A stretch of DNA of 54,527 nucleotides from an uncultured bacterium (GCA_945829115.1 CALZTP010000005.1:1-54527), one strand, 5' to 3'. Shown: positions 16,063 through 25,785, numbered from the stretch's first letter. Numbers and translations: made by a program. Notes: generated from the letters alone by a model not told the origin.

Positions 16063-17520
16063 ATGAAAAATAGACTATATATAATAATGTGTGGCCTTTT
16101 GGCAATGGCCATAACCGCCTGCATGGGAGGAAAATCCATGACAGGAGCCGGAAGCGGAGGAGAAGTGACGGGCGTTGGAGGCGGCAAGCCATTCAACGAG
16201 CCAACTCCTTACGGCATGACGCTCGTAAAGCGCGGATACTTGAAGATGGGTGTTGAGAAGCAGGACTCCCTCTGGGGAAAAGATGTCCCTACGAAGGAAA
16301 TCAGTGTTGACGGTTTCTGGATGGACGAGACCGAGGTTACAAACTCAAAGTACAAGCAGTTCGTGAAATGGGTTCACGACTCTATACTTCGCACACGTCT
16401 TGCCGATCCTGCCTACGGTGGAGATGAGACATATATGATCACCGAAGACAAGCAAGGAAATCCCGTTACACCACATCTCAACTGGAAGAAGCCACTACCA
16501 AGAAAGCCTAACGAAGACGAGCAGAGAGCCATTGAAAGCTTCTACGTGACAAACCCTGCCACTGGTGAGAAAATGCTCGATGCATCACAGCTGAACTACC
16601 GTTATGAGGTCTACGACTACACAACGGCAGCTCTTCGGCGTAACCGTCTGAACCCTTCAGAGAGAAATCTGAATACAGACATCACGGTGAATCCTGACGA
16701 GGTGGTGATGATTTCAAAGGATACTGCTTATATAGACGATGAAGGAAACATCATCCGCGAGACTATCGACAGACAACTCACTGGACCTTGGGACTTTCTG
16801 AACACATATATCGTAAACGTGTATCCAGACACCACCTGCTGGGTGAACGACTTCAAGAATTCAGATAACGAGATATACCTCCGCAACTACTTCAGTAACC
16901 CTACCTACAACGACTACCCTGTTGTTGGCGTGACATGGGAACAGGCAAACGCCTTCTGCGCTTGGAGAACGGAATATCTTCTGAAAGGACTCGGTCCGCA
17001 AGCACGATATATACAACGCTACCGCCTGCCAACAGAAGCAGAATGGGAGTATGCTGCAAGAGGAAAAGACGGCACAGAATTCCCATGGAACGAAATAGAC
17101 ACCAAAAACGAGGATGGCTGCTTCTTTGCCAACTTCAAACCCGACAAGGGTAACTACACCATGGATGGCAACCTCATCACGAGTAGGGTTGGAAGCTATG
17201 GTGCCAATAGCAATGGTCTCTTCGATATGGCAGGAAACGTGGCTGAGTGGACTTCAACCGTCTACACCGAGGCAGGCGTTACCGCTATGAACGATATGAA
17301 CCCTCAGTTAGAATATAAGGCAGCGAAAGAAGACCCTTACCGTTTGAAGAAGAAGTCTGTGAGGGGTGGCTCTTGGAAAGACCCAGAGTCGTTCATTCGC
17401 TCAGCATGGCGCCAATGGGAATATCAGAATATGCCGAGGTCTTATGTCGGCTTCAGATGTGTGCGCTCACTCGCCAGCTCTTCAAACATAAGACAGAAAC
17501 AACAGAAAAAGAAGAGATAG
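16063..17520 (+). CDS. porK: Type IX secretion ring lipoprotein PorK/GldK
   Basis: The 485-residue lipoprotein has a lipobox ending at Cys20 (AITAC). Its body is an FGE-sulfatase-like fold: GFWMDETEVTNSKYKQFV, PVVGVTWEQANAFCAWR, YRLPTEAEWEYAARG, MAGNVAEWT and SVRGGSWKDP. PorK forms a large periplasmic ring with PorN attached to the outer membrane. The FGE fold is structural here and no enzyme activity is assumed. The order porP, porK, porL, porM, porN is the canonical one. Confidence 0.95.
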   Translation: MKNRLYIIMCGLLAMAITACMGGKSMTGAGSGGEVTGVGGGKPFNEPTPYGMTLVKRGYLKMGVEKQDSLWGKDVPTKEISVDGFWMDETEVTNSKYKQFVKWVHDSILRTRLADPAYGGDETYMITEDKQGNPVTPHLNWKKPLPRKPNEDEQRAIESFYVTNPATGEKMLDASQLNYRYEVYDYTTAALRRNRLNPSERNLNTDITVNPDEVVMISKDTAYIDDEGNIIRETIDRQLTGPWDFLNTYIVNVYPDTTCWVNDFKNSDNEIYLRNYFSNPTYNDYPVVGVTWEQANAFCAWRTEYLLKGLGPQARYIQRYRLPTEAEWEYAARGKDGTEFPWNEIDTKNEDGCFFANFKPDKGNYTMDGNLITSRVGSYGANSNGLFDMAGNVAEWTSTVYTEAGVTAMNDMNPQLEYKAAKEDPYRLKKKSVRGGSWKDPESFIRSAWRQWEYQNMPRSYVGFRCVRSLASSSNIRQKQQKKKR

Positions 17521-17559
17521 CAGATGCTTTTATAACAAGGGTAAAAACAAAAGGAAACG

Positions 17560-18444
17560 ATGGCAAAATACAGTAAATACAATATCATCTATCTTCTTCA
17601 GAAATGGATGGATAGCGTCTCTGGACAGACGTTCATGAACTATGCATACTCTTGGGGTGCAGCAGTGGTGATCCTTGGTACGTTGTTTAAGCTCACACAC
17701 CTTGCTGGAGCAGATATCATGCTCTTCATAGGTATGGGAACTGAGGTATTCGTGTTCTTCATAGCAGCCTTCGATAGACCGTTCGACAAAACGGCAGACG
17801 GAAGGGCACTCGCAACAGATAGCGAGTTGGCAGCAGAACTTGAGAAGGCAGGTAAACTCGAGAACACTGACGAGGAAGAGGACAAAGAAACAGAACATCC
17901 TATTGCAGGAACAATTATCTTCGGAAGTGAAAGAGTCTACGGTGGAGCATACGGAACACTCACTTCTGGAGCGTATACTGAATCTGGAAGCCAGTCTAAA
18001 GGGAATGTGGCTATGGTTGAGAATGATGCTGCAGGCAAAGAAAACATACCTGGCACTGGAACAATCTCTGGCACAGAGGTCACAGGCACAGCAGTTCAAG
18101 GAGTTGGAGCACCTGCCCCAGCCGTTTCTGCCGAGACAGCCATTGCCATGGAAGAGGCAACAACAACCTATGTTGACCGTCTCAATGAGCTTAACGACCT
18201 TCTGCTGAAGGTTGGTGCTCAGAGTGAACGCCTCACCACCGACTCTCAGGAGATGGAGAACCTCAACCGCACACTCACTGGCATTGCTCGTGTCTACGAG
18301 ATGCAGCTAAAATCGGCTTCTCAGCAGATCACCACCCAAGACGAAATTAACGACCAGACAAAGAAGCTCGTTCAACAGATAGCAGAACTGAACTCTATCT
18401 ATGCCCGCATGATTGAGGCTATGTCTGTGAATATGAAACAGTAG
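17560..18444 (+). CDS. porL: Type IX secretion inner-membrane motor protein PorL/GldL
   Basis: The 294-residue protein has two transmembrane helices near the N-terminus (about 27-45 and 49-68). The charged helix-2 region (MGTEVFVFFIAAFDRP) corresponds to the part that couples to the proton gradient in GldL. A low-complexity Gly/Thr/Ala linker (about 100-195) separates this from a C-terminal helical region rich in Gln and Leu (about 200-294). PorL forms the stator-like inner-membrane part around PorM and powers secretion. It begins 39 bp after porK. Confidence 0.93.
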   Translation: MAKYSKYNIIYLLQKWMDSVSGQTFMNYAYSWGAAVVILGTLFKLTHLAGADIMLFIGMGTEVFVFFIAAFDRPFDKTADGRALATDSELAAELEKAGKLENTDEEEDKETEHPIAGTIIFGSERVYGGAYGTLTSGAYTESGSQSKGNVAMVENDAAGKENIPGTGTISGTEVTGTAVQGVGAPAPAVSAETAIAMEEATTTYVDRLNELNDLLLKVGAQSERLTTDSQEMENLNRTLTGIARVYEMQLKSASQQITTQDEINDQTKKLVQQIAELNSIYARMIEAMSVNMKQ

Positions 18445-18516
18445 AAAGAATATTCATGGTGTGGGAAAGGAAGGAGATTCTGCACACCTATTATATATAT
18501 ATAGGAAACAAGATAA

Positions 18517-20067
18517 ATGGCAATAAAGAAAAACTATGTCTCCCCACGACAGAAAATGATCAATCTGATGTATGTCGTGCTCATGGCACTTCTCGCGATG
18601 AATATCTCAAACGAGGTGCTTGACGGCTTCTCTATTGTTGAGGAAAGCATGAAACGAACAACAGCAAACTCAACAATGCAGAACAATGCGATATACACCA
18701 CCTTCGAGGAGCAGATGAAAGCAAACCCTCAGAAGGTGAAGGAATGGTTCGACAAAGCCACTGCCGTAAAGACCATGAGCGACTCTCTCTACTCCTTTGC
18801 CGAAGAACTGAAGATAGCCATCGTGAAAGAAGCTGACGGAGAAGATGGAGACGTGAACAATATTGAGGGGAAAGACAACCTTGAGGCTGCCAATCAAGTG
18901 ATGCTCTCTCCCGTCTCTGGAAGGGGAAAAGAACTGAGAAAGGCTATCGATTCCTTCCGCGAGAGAATCCTCACAATGGTTACCGACAAGAACCAGCGGA
19001 AGATTATCGAAGGCAACCTCACCACAAAGATCACTGGTCGTTCAAACCCATTGAACAAGAACTGGGAGGAATACATGTTTGAAGGCATGCCTGTTGCTGC
19101 TGCCGTCACCATGCTTGGAAAGTTGCAGAGCGATGTGAGATATGCTGAGGGAGAGGTGCTTCACGCTCTCGTGAGCAATATCGACATGAAGGATATTAGG
19201 GTCAACAAACTCTCGGCATTCGTGATTCCAAACGCACAAACAGTGGTGAGAGGAGATCGTTTCTCAGCACAGATTGTGATGGCAGCCGTAGACACTACCC
19301 AACAGCCTCGAATCTTCATCGGAGGAAAGGAGATGAACCTTCCAGAGAACAGATACGACATCATTGCTGGAAAGACGGGCGACTTCACACTCTCTGGATA
19401 TATCACCATGCAGAACGGAAACGGAGAAACCATACGCAGGGATTTTGAGCAGAAATACTCTGTCGTAGACCCTTCCGCAACCGTCTCCGCCGACCTTATG
19501 AACGTTCTGTATGCTGGCTATTCAAACCCTATCAGCATCTCCGTTCCTGGGGTTCCTGTTAATAAAGTTACGGCAAGCATGTCTGGAGGAACACTCACTC
19601 CTGTGGCTCCTGGAAAGTATATTGCTCGTCCGGCAGCTGTTGGTAAAGATGTCACAATCACGGTTTCCTCCACACAAACAGGTAAGTCACAGCAGATGGG
19701 GCAATACACGTTCCACGTAAGAAAACTTCCAGACCCTACGGCATATATCCAGATGGACAACGACCGCTTCAAAGGAGGCGGAATGTCGAAGGCGGCTCTT
19801 ATGAAAGCAAAGGGCATTCGTGCTGCAATCGACGACGGACTCCTTGACATTGAGTTTAAGGTTACCGGCTTCGAGGCTGTCTTCTTCGACAATATGGGCA
19901 ATGCTGTTCCTATGGTTAGCGATGGTGCCGCATTCTCTGCAAGGCAGATGGATGCCTTCCGTAAGCTATCGAGAAACAAACGATTCTATATCTCGAGAAT
20001 ATCGGCTATTGGTCCTGACGGCATCGCTCGAAAGCTGCCTGCATCTATGGAGGTGATAGTAAAATAG
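18517..20067 (+). CDS. porM: Type IX secretion protein PorM/GldM
   Basis: The 516-residue protein starts with the highly conserved N-terminus MAIKKNYVSPRQKMINLMYV and one transmembrane helix (about 17-37), then four periplasmic domains. The first is helical and the rest are beta-rich, including TVSADLMNVLYAGYSNPISISVPGVP in spaced form. PorM dimers cross the periplasm and link PorL in the inner membrane to the PorK/PorN ring. The gene is 72 bp after porL. Confidence 0.95.
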   Translation: MAIKKNYVSPRQKMINLMYVVLMALLAMNISNEVLDGFSIVEESMKRTTANSTMQNNAIYTTFEEQMKANPQKVKEWFDKATAVKTMSDSLYSFAEELKIAIVKEADGEDGDVNNIEGKDNLEAANQVMLSPVSGRGKELRKAIDSFRERILTMVTDKNQRKIIEGNLTTKITGRSNPLNKNWEEYMFEGMPVAAAVTMLGKLQSDVRYAEGEVLHALVSNIDMKDIRVNKLSAFVIPNAQTVVRGDRFSAQIVMAAVDTTQQPRIFIGGKEMNLPENRYDIIAGKTGDFTLSGYITMQNGNGETIRRDFEQKYSVVDPSATVSADLMNVLYAGYSNPISISVPGVPVNKVTASMSGGTLTPVAPGKYIARPAAVGKDVTITVSSTQTGKSQQMGQYTFHVRKLPDPTAYIQMDNDRFKGGGMSKAALMKAKGIRAAIDDGLLDIEFKVTGFEAVFFDNMGNAVPMVSDGAAFSARQMDAFRKLSRNKRFYISRISAIGPDGIARKLPASMEVIVK

Positions 20068-20104
20068 TCTCTCTCTTTCCTTCTGACAAAATATTTATAA
20101 GAAT

Positions 20105-21178
20105 ATGATTTTCAAAAAGATACATAAACCACTTCTCGCCACACTCGCAGTAATCGCGCTGAGTGCAGGGGTGCTCGCCCCAGAGGCTTCTGCTCAACCG
20201 AAGAAAAGCAGGGTTCAGCAAAGAAACCAGCAGAAGCAGAATACCAGCGGACTAACCACAAGGGCTCAGATTTCATTCCCCACCTCGGCAGTTATGAACG
20301 AAGACGTTGTGTGGAGAAGAGACATCTACCGTGAGATAAACCTCATGGAAGATGAGAATGCCGGACTCTACTATCCTGCCGAACCTTCTGGAACGGAGAT
20401 GAACCTCTTTACATACCTCTTCAAGCTCATGCTCTCAAAGAAGGTGCCTGCCTACGAGTATCGTCTCGATGGCAGTGAGGTCTTTAACGACTCTGCAAAG
20501 GTGAAAACATTGGAGTTCCTCGACAACTACCATATCTTCTATGAGCGTGTGAACGGCAGACTGAGAATGGAGAACTCCGACATTCCGTCAAGGGAGGTGA
20601 AGTCGTATTATATAAAGGAGTCGGCTTACTACGACCAGTCTACATCAACATTCCACAAGAAAGTGGTGGCACTCTGTCCGGTGATGACTCGTGAAGACGA
20701 TTTTGGAGACGGAGCAGCAAAATATCCGTTGTTCTGGATGAAATACGAAGACCTTGCCCCTTACCTTTCCTCAAAAACCATCATGACGTCGAGTCTGAAC
20801 AATGCTGCTGTCATGTCAGCAGACGACTATTTCACTCAGAACAAATACAAGGGTGAGATCTACAAGACGAATAACATGCTGGGAAGAACTCTTGCGCAAT
20901 ACTGCCAAACCGATTCTGCTCTAAAGAAGGAGCAGCAGAGAATCGAAGACGAGCTGAAGGCTTTTGAAAAGAATATCTATGGCGATCAAGCGAAGAAAGA
21001 CTCTCTCGATAGCATCTCCAAGGCAAAAATTCTCGATGCAAAGGCTTTGAAGAAGAAGAAATCGTCTACAGTAAAGCGTGGTTCAAAGACTTCTGTTGAG
21101 AAGAAGACAAAGACTTCTGGAAACTCCAAGCCTTCTTCTGGAACTGCCAGAGTGTCGGTGAGAAGGGAGAGAAGATAA
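20105..21178 (+). CDS. porN: Type IX secretion protein PorN/GldN
   Basis: The 357-residue secreted protein has a signal peptide (about 1-30, ending LAPEASAQ). The core matches GldN/PorN: VVWRRDIYREINLMEDENAGLYYP in spaced form, FTYLFKLMLSKKVPAYEY and ASYYDQ-like ESAYYDQSTSTF. It binds PorK to form the periplasmic ring. The last roughly 55 residues are a Lys/Ser/Thr/Arg-rich tail of low complexity, as often seen in GldN homologues. The gene is 37 bp after porM. Confidence 0.93.
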   Translation: MIFKKIHKPLLATLAVIALSAGVLAPEASAQPKKSRVQQRNQQKQNTSGLTTRAQISFPTSAVMNEDVVWRRDIYREINLMEDENAGLYYPAEPSGTEMNLFTYLFKLMLSKKVPAYEYRLDGSEVFNDSAKVKTLEFLDNYHIFYERVNGRLRMENSDIPSREVKSYYIKESAYYDQSTSTFHKKVVALCPVMTREDDFGDGAAKYPLFWMKYEDLAPYLSSKTIMTSSLNNAAVMSADDYFTQNKYKGEIYKTNNMLGRTLAQYCQTDSALKKEQQRIEDELKAFEKNIYGDQAKKDSLDSISKAKILDAKALKKKKSSTVKRGSKTSVEKKTKTSGNSKPSSGTARVSVRRERR

Positions 21179-21218
21179 AGAAACATAAGGTTCAACAAAC
21201 AAAAAAAGAAAGAAAAAG

Positions 21219-21815
21219 ATGAAGAAATACATATTTCTCTTAGTCACAATCGTTTGCATTTCTGTAAATAGTGAAGCGAAGGTGAAATTCGGTCTGCGAG
21301 GAGGTGCTAATATCACGAAGATGTCCTTCGACAAAGACGTGGTAGACTCAAAGAACACAAATGGATTCTATCTTGGTCCGACAGTGAAAATCGGACTGCC
21401 TTTGGGATTCGATATCGACGGTTCTGTTGTCTACAGCCAGTGGAAGGTAGAAACAGATGTATTTAACGCCAACAACACGCCTATCGAGCTGAAGCACAAA
21501 GCGATTGACATTCCGCTAAACTTAAGAAAGGGTTTTGGACTTGGCGACAAGGCGAGCGTGTTCCTCTTTGCTGGTCCGCAGTTCTCGTTCAATATCGGCA
21601 ACAAAGACCTTCATGACATCGACTGGACTTGGAAAGATAGTGATATAAGCATAAACCTCGGTGTTGGCGCAATGCTTCTCAATCATATTGAAGTGAAGGC
21701 TAACTACAACATCCCATGCGGAAAGACAGGGTCGTTCAACGTAGAGAATGCCGTAGTGAAGAATATCAGCGGAAAGAAGAAGGGTTGGCAGATTGGTGCT
21801 GCCATATACTTTTAA
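21219..21815 (+). CDS. Small outer-membrane beta-barrel protein (PF13568-like)
   Basis: The 198-residue protein has a signal peptide (about 1-19). The body begins KVKFGLRGGANITKMSF, typical of PF13568 barrels, and ends in the outer-membrane terminal pattern GWQIGAAIYF. It starts 40 bp after porN on the same strand with no terminator between, so it is probably transcribed with the T9SS genes. A strong terminator follows at 21835. A T9SS accessory role is inference from position. It resembles, but is not identical in type to, the barrel gene at 14177. Confidence 0.75.
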   Translation: MKKYIFLLVTIVCISVNSEAKVKFGLRGGANITKMSFDKDVVDSKNTNGFYLGPTVKIGLPLGFDIDGSVVYSQWKVETDVFNANNTPIELKHKAIDIPLNLRKGFGLGDKASVFLFAGPQFSFNIGNKDLHDIDWTWKDSDISINLGVGAMLLNHIEVKANYNIPCGKTGSFNVENAVVKNISGKKKGWQIGAAIYF

Positions 21816-21834
21816 AAAAACATAAACCAAAAGA

Positions 21835-21871
21835 AAAAACAGGGGCAAAATGCATGCTTCTGTTTTTTTTT
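21835..21871 (+). terminator. Terminator at the end of the T9SS unit
   Basis: AAAAACAG (21835-21842) pairs with CTGTTTTT (21860-21867), with partial inner pairing, followed by a T run. It separates the porP-to-barrel unit from priA. Confidence 0.75.
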
Positions 21872-21874
21872 GCT

Positions 21875-21882
21875 TAACTTTG
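21875..21882 (+). promoter_or_regulatory. -7 element for priA
   Basis: TAACTTTG, 40 bases before the priA start. No good -33 TTTG is seen, and the site directly follows the terminator T run. Confidence 0.5.
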
Positions 21883-21922
21883 TCAGAAATTTTGCATGAA
21901 CACACAAATAATCTGAGAAAAG

Positions 21923-24223
21923 ATGATGTACGTGGACGTTATACTGCCCTTGGGATATGAAGGAGTCTTTACATATTCTGTTCCAGAACATCTGGAAAAG
22001 AGTGTGAGGGAGTTCGTACGCGTAACTGTCCCACTTGGAAAAACGAAGAAATACACGGGAATAATAGCGAAGATTCATTGTGATACTGATACTTTCAAAA
22101 ATAAAAGGAAGGAAAATGGTGAAGAGATAGAGATAAAAGACATTCTCGAGGTGCAAGATAAAGAGGCTATTCTCCTTCCCTATCAATATCGGCTATGGCA
22201 ATGGATATCAGACTATTACCTCTGTCCGCTCGGAGACGTATTCAGAGCCGCTATTCCTGCCGGAATGAAGCAAGAAGACGGATATTCTGCAAAGACCGAG
22301 ACATATATCCGCCTCACAGAACCCTACCGAAACGAAGCCTCTCTGCATGTAGCCATCAACATGTTGCGAAAAGCAACAAAGCAGCTGGAGGCATTGAACA
22401 CATACCTGTTCCTCTCTAACTACGATAGCATAAACGGTTGTGAGACAGAAGAGGAGGTTGTAGAGATAACACGTGAGGAGCTTACAAACTCCGCAAAATG
22501 CTCTTCTTCAATCATAAAGGCTCTCATCGACCGCGGAATACTCGAAGTCTACGAAGTGCCAGTATGCAGGCTGAACGATTCGCTTGCAGAAAACCGTGAG
22601 AATATCCGCCCTCTGTCGCTATCACAACAGAAGGCATATGAAGAAATTTCAGACAATAGTAGTCAGCAGCCCGTACTGCTAAAGGGTGTCACTGGTTCTG
22701 GAAAAACGGAGGTGTATATACACCTCATTAAGAAATGCATAGACGAAGGAAAGCAGGTGCTCTACCTCCTCCCCGAGATTGCCCTCACCGTTCAGATCAC
22801 AAAGCGTCTACAAAGGGTCTTTGGAAGCAGAATGGGCATCTATCACTCAAGGTATAGCGACTCAGAAAGGGTTGAGATATGGCAGAAACAGCTCTCTGAA
22901 AGTCCCTACGATGTCATTCTCGGTGCCCGCTCAGCAATCTTCCTTCCTTTCCAACGGTTAGGACTCATAATAATCGACGAGGAACACGACACTTCTTTTA
23001 AGCAGCAAGACCCAGCACCAAGGTACCACGCAAGAAGTCTTGCGCTCATGATGGCTGCAATGCTAAAGAATGTGAGGGTTGTACTCGGAACAGCAACGCC
23101 TTCGGTAGAATCGTTTTTCAACGTCACGAGTGGGAAATACCGACTTGTGGAGCTTACTGAGAGATACCAAGGGTTGCAGCTGCCAGAGACGAAGATAATA
23201 GACATTGCCGACCTGCAAAGGCGGAAGATGATGCAGGGACCGTTCTCTCCACAACTACTCTCTGCCATGCGTAATGCCTTGGAGAAGGGAAAGCAGGTGA
23301 TTCTGTTTCAGAATAGGCGTGGCTTCGTACCTATCATTGAATGCCATGAGTGCGGTTGGATTCCTAAGTGCAAGAACTGTGATGTTACGCTAACCATGCA
23401 TAAAACAGCAGGAATCATGACTTGCCATTACTGTGGGTTCACCTACCCCATTCCTCCCAAATGCCCATCTTGCTTCAGCGAAAGCATACGAGAGAGGGGC
23501 TATGGCACGGAGAAGTTAGAAGAATACCTTTCAAACCTTGGGTTTCGAAACATCGCACGCATGGACCTCGACACCACTCGCACGAAGAATGCCTACGAGC
23601 GCATCATTCAGGAATTCTCGGAAGGGAAGTCGCAGATTCTCATTGGTACACAGATGGTTACAAAGGGACTCGACTTTGCCAATGTAAGCGTTGTGGGCAT
23701 CATAAATGCCGACAGCATGCTGAACATGTCTGACTTCCGAGCATATGAATATGCCTTCCAGATGTTGTGTCAGGTGTCGGGACGTGCAGGTAGGACTGGG
23801 GAGCGTGGCTTGGTGATTCTCCAGACAAGGCATAGCGACGAACCTGTCTTTAAGCAGATAATAAAGAACGACTACAACACATTCTTCCAAGAACAATACG
23901 AGGAGCGGAGAGCCTTCAACTACCCTCCTTTCACAAGGGTCATCTACGTTTTCCTACGCCATTCAAAGGAGGTCTTTACAGAAAATGCAGCCATTGAGAT
24001 GTCTGGCAGACTGAAAACAGTCTTTGGCTCTCGAGTTCTTGGTCCCGACCGGCCTTATGTTGCTCGTGTTAAGAACCAGTTCATTAGGAAGATTGTAATA
24101 AAACTCGAGGTGGGCATTGACTTGAAAAAGGCGAAGGAGTATCTTCGTAAGATAAAAGACGATATTCTCTCCGACAAAAGGTATGCTTCTATGCAAATCT
24201 ACTATGATGTTGATCCGCAATAA
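21923..24223 (+). CDS. priA: Primosomal protein N', replication restart helicase
   Basis: The 766-residue protein has an N-terminal 3'-DNA-binding domain (MYVDVILPLGYEGVFTYSV) and a winged-helix region. The superfamily 2 helicase core has Walker A GVTGSGKTEVY (Lys261), DEEHD, LGTATPS and GTQMVTKGLDF. Four CxxC-type pairs bind zinc (ECHECGW, CKNC, CHYCGF, CPSC). PriA reloads the replisome at collapsed forks. Length and motifs are normal. The start could be the first or second of two adjacent ATGs. Confidence 0.96.
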   Translation: MMYVDVILPLGYEGVFTYSVPEHLEKSVREFVRVTVPLGKTKKYTGIIAKIHCDTDTFKNKRKENGEEIEIKDILEVQDKEAILLPYQYRLWQWISDYYLCPLGDVFRAAIPAGMKQEDGYSAKTETYIRLTEPYRNEASLHVAINMLRKATKQLEALNTYLFLSNYDSINGCETEEEVVEITREELTNSAKCSSSIIKALIDRGILEVYEVPVCRLNDSLAENRENIRPLSLSQQKAYEEISDNSSQQPVLLKGVTGSGKTEVYIHLIKKCIDEGKQVLYLLPEIALTVQITKRLQRVFGSRMGIYHSRYSDSERVEIWQKQLSESPYDVILGARSAIFLPFQRLGLIIIDEEHDTSFKQQDPAPRYHARSLALMMAAMLKNVRVVLGTATPSVESFFNVTSGKYRLVELTERYQGLQLPETKIIDIADLQRRKMMQGPFSPQLLSAMRNALEKGKQVILFQNRRGFVPIIECHECGWIPKCKNCDVTLTMHKTAGIMTCHYCGFTYPIPPKCPSCFSESIRERGYGTEKLEEYLSNLGFRNIARMDLDTTRTKNAYERIIQEFSEGKSQILIGTQMVTKGLDFANVSVVGIINADSMLNMSDFRAYEYAFQMLCQVSGRAGRTGERGLVILQTRHSDEPVFKQIIKNDYNTFFQEQYEERRAFNYPPFTRVIYVFLRHSKEVFTENAAIEMSGRLKTVFGSRVLGPDRPYVARVKNQFIRKIVIKLEVGIDLKKAKEYLRKIKDDILSDKRYASMQIYYDVDPQ

Positions 24224-24277
24224 AACAATTTCTATATATCTTCAAAAATTCGAAATAAACAAACAACTTTAAAAATT

Positions 24278-25381
24278 ATGAGAAAAATATTCCTATCACT
24301 TGCATTGGCAACAGTTTTTGCCAGCTGTAATTCAAAGAATAACCTGACGGTGAAGCTGTCAGATGTTGGCAACGATTCTATCGTGGTGAATGTGCTCACT
24401 CCTGACCTGAATGACTTGGAGAAGAAAGAAACCATAGGGCTCAAGAACGGAGAGGGTGTCTTCAACTTCGAAGGCGAAAAGGCGAGAATGGCCATTATAC
24501 ACGTCAACACACCTGAGGGAAGAAAGGGATTAGAGGCATGGCTCATTCCTGGCGTGGACTGTCTTCTTACAGGAAAAACAACCGACTACAAAGTTTCTGG
24601 TTGCGTTTTCCACACTGATTATGAAGCCTTCAAGAACACCATTTCTGAACAGGAAAAGAAGCAAAAGGCTCTCTTTGAGGAATTTAAGACAAAGGTGGAA
24701 GCTGGAGAGAATAGAGATTCATTAGTGAAGATCATCGGTCCTGCTTTCAACACTCTTGAAGAAGAGATTGAAAAGAAGAAAATTGAGTATATCAAGGCAA
24801 ACCCAACAAACAATGTCAGTGCAGCACTGCTGGTGCAGGTAAACAATGCTGAAGAACTTATAACACTGCTCTCAACAGATGTAAAGAATGGTGCTTTCTC
24901 TGACTTTGTGGCTGCCGTTCAAAAGCGCATCGACACTGAGAAGGCAAGAAAAGAAGCACAGAAAGATCTTGCAGACGGTATGATGGCTCCCGACTTTACG
25001 CTTAAAGATCTTGACGGAAACGACCTCGCACTCTCCTCTCTACGTGGAAAATATGTTGTCCTTGACTTCTGGGGCTCTTGGTGCGGATGGTGCATAAAGG
25101 GTATTCCAGAGATGAAGAAATACTACGAGAAATATTCCGGTAAGTTAGAGATCTTGGGCATCGATTGCAACGACACAGAAAAGGCATGGAGAGATGCCAT
25201 TGCAAAGCACCAGATTCCGTGGAAGCATGTCTACAACCCGCGCAGTTCGAACCTCACCACAACATACGCCATAGAGGGATTCCCAACAAAGATTATCGTT
25301 GATCCTCAGGGAAAGATTGTGAAAACGGTTGTAGGAGAAGATCCTGCTTTCTATACTTTCCTCGATGAACTTCTGAAATAA
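24278..25381 (+). CDS. TlpA-like thioredoxin-fold lipoprotein
   Basis: The 367-residue protein is a predicted lipoprotein (Cys17 after VFAS). Residues about 20-110 resemble the beta-rich DUF4369 domain, a helical linker follows, and the last 140 residues form a thioredoxin fold with the redox pair Cys269/Cys272 (SWCGWC). It probably works in the periplasm as a disulfide reductase or isomerase. This type is abundant in Bacteroidetes and often has no known substrate. It is 54 bp after priA. The repeat-rich region begins about 70 bp after its stop. Confidence 0.88.
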   Translation: MRKIFLSLALATVFASCNSKNNLTVKLSDVGNDSIVVNVLTPDLNDLEKKETIGLKNGEGVFNFEGEKARMAIIHVNTPEGRKGLEAWLIPGVDCLLTGKTTDYKVSGCVFHTDYEAFKNTISEQEKKQKALFEEFKTKVEAGENRDSLVKIIGPAFNTLEEEIEKKKIEYIKANPTNNVSAALLVQVNNAEELITLLSTDVKNGAFSDFVAAVQKRIDTEKARKEAQKDLADGMMAPDFTLKDLDGNDLALSSLRGKYVVLDFWGSWCGWCIKGIPEMKKYYEKYSGKLEILGIDCNDTEKAWRDAIAKHQIPWKHVYNPRSSNLTTTYAIEGFPTKIIVDPQGKIVKTVVGEDPAFYTFLDELLK

Positions 25382-25454
25382 CAAGTGTTTTATAAAGCGA
25401 AACAGCAACTTTATGGGCACTAATGATTAAGGGAGTTGTAAAGCATGCAAATTA

Positions 25455-25500
25455 TTGTAATGATGTAATTGTAATGGCAGAGGGAAGTCGCAGGGCATTG
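25455..25500 (+). repeat. Left arm of a 46-bp inverted repeat
   Basis: It matches the reverse complement of 25830-25875 at 45 of 46 positions (one C/T difference). Pairing can extend inward about seven more bases across an A run with one further mismatch. The arm starts TTGTAATGATG and ends GGGCATTG. Confidence 0.95.
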
Positions 25501-25608
25501 AAAAAAACAAAAACGGCTTCCTAAGCTATGTCGCCCTTACTATGATTTATATTTTGAAATCTATGTGAACTTGCAAAAGTTGAATAAAAAAAGTTTATTA
25601 GTGAAACA

Positions 25609-25673
25609 ATGTTGATTCGTTGCTGGTCCAATCTTCGAAGGATGTTGATTCGTTGCTGCTCCAATCGTTGAAG
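25609..25673 (+). repeat. Tandem duplication, 32-bp units
   Basis: Copies at 25609-25640 and 25642-25673 (33-bp period) share ATGTTGATTCGTTGCTG, with a few substitutions in the second half. It lies inside the segment between the inverted-repeat arms. Confidence 0.9.
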
Positions 25674-25695
25674 TATTTGACTCCGATATCCAATA

Positions 25696-25739
25696 GGAGT
25701 TACATATGAGTTACAACGGAGTTACATATGAGTTACGAC
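25696..25739 (+). repeat. Tandem duplication, 22-bp units
   Basis: Copies at 25696-25717 and 25718-25739 differ by one base. Each unit contains GAGTTACATATGAGTTAC, itself built from two GAGTTAC words around CATATG. Confidence 0.9.
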
Positions 25740-25772
25740 GGAGGATGAACCTTGAAACTTTTAGAAGAATTT

Positions 25773-25785
25773 GGGGGCGCGCCCC
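25773..25785. other. GC palindrome in AT-rich DNA
   Basis: GGGGGCGCGCCCC contains a perfect 12-bp palindrome followed by five T. It could act as a short terminator-like hairpin or as a protein-binding site. It is conspicuous against the AT-rich background. Confidence 0.6.
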
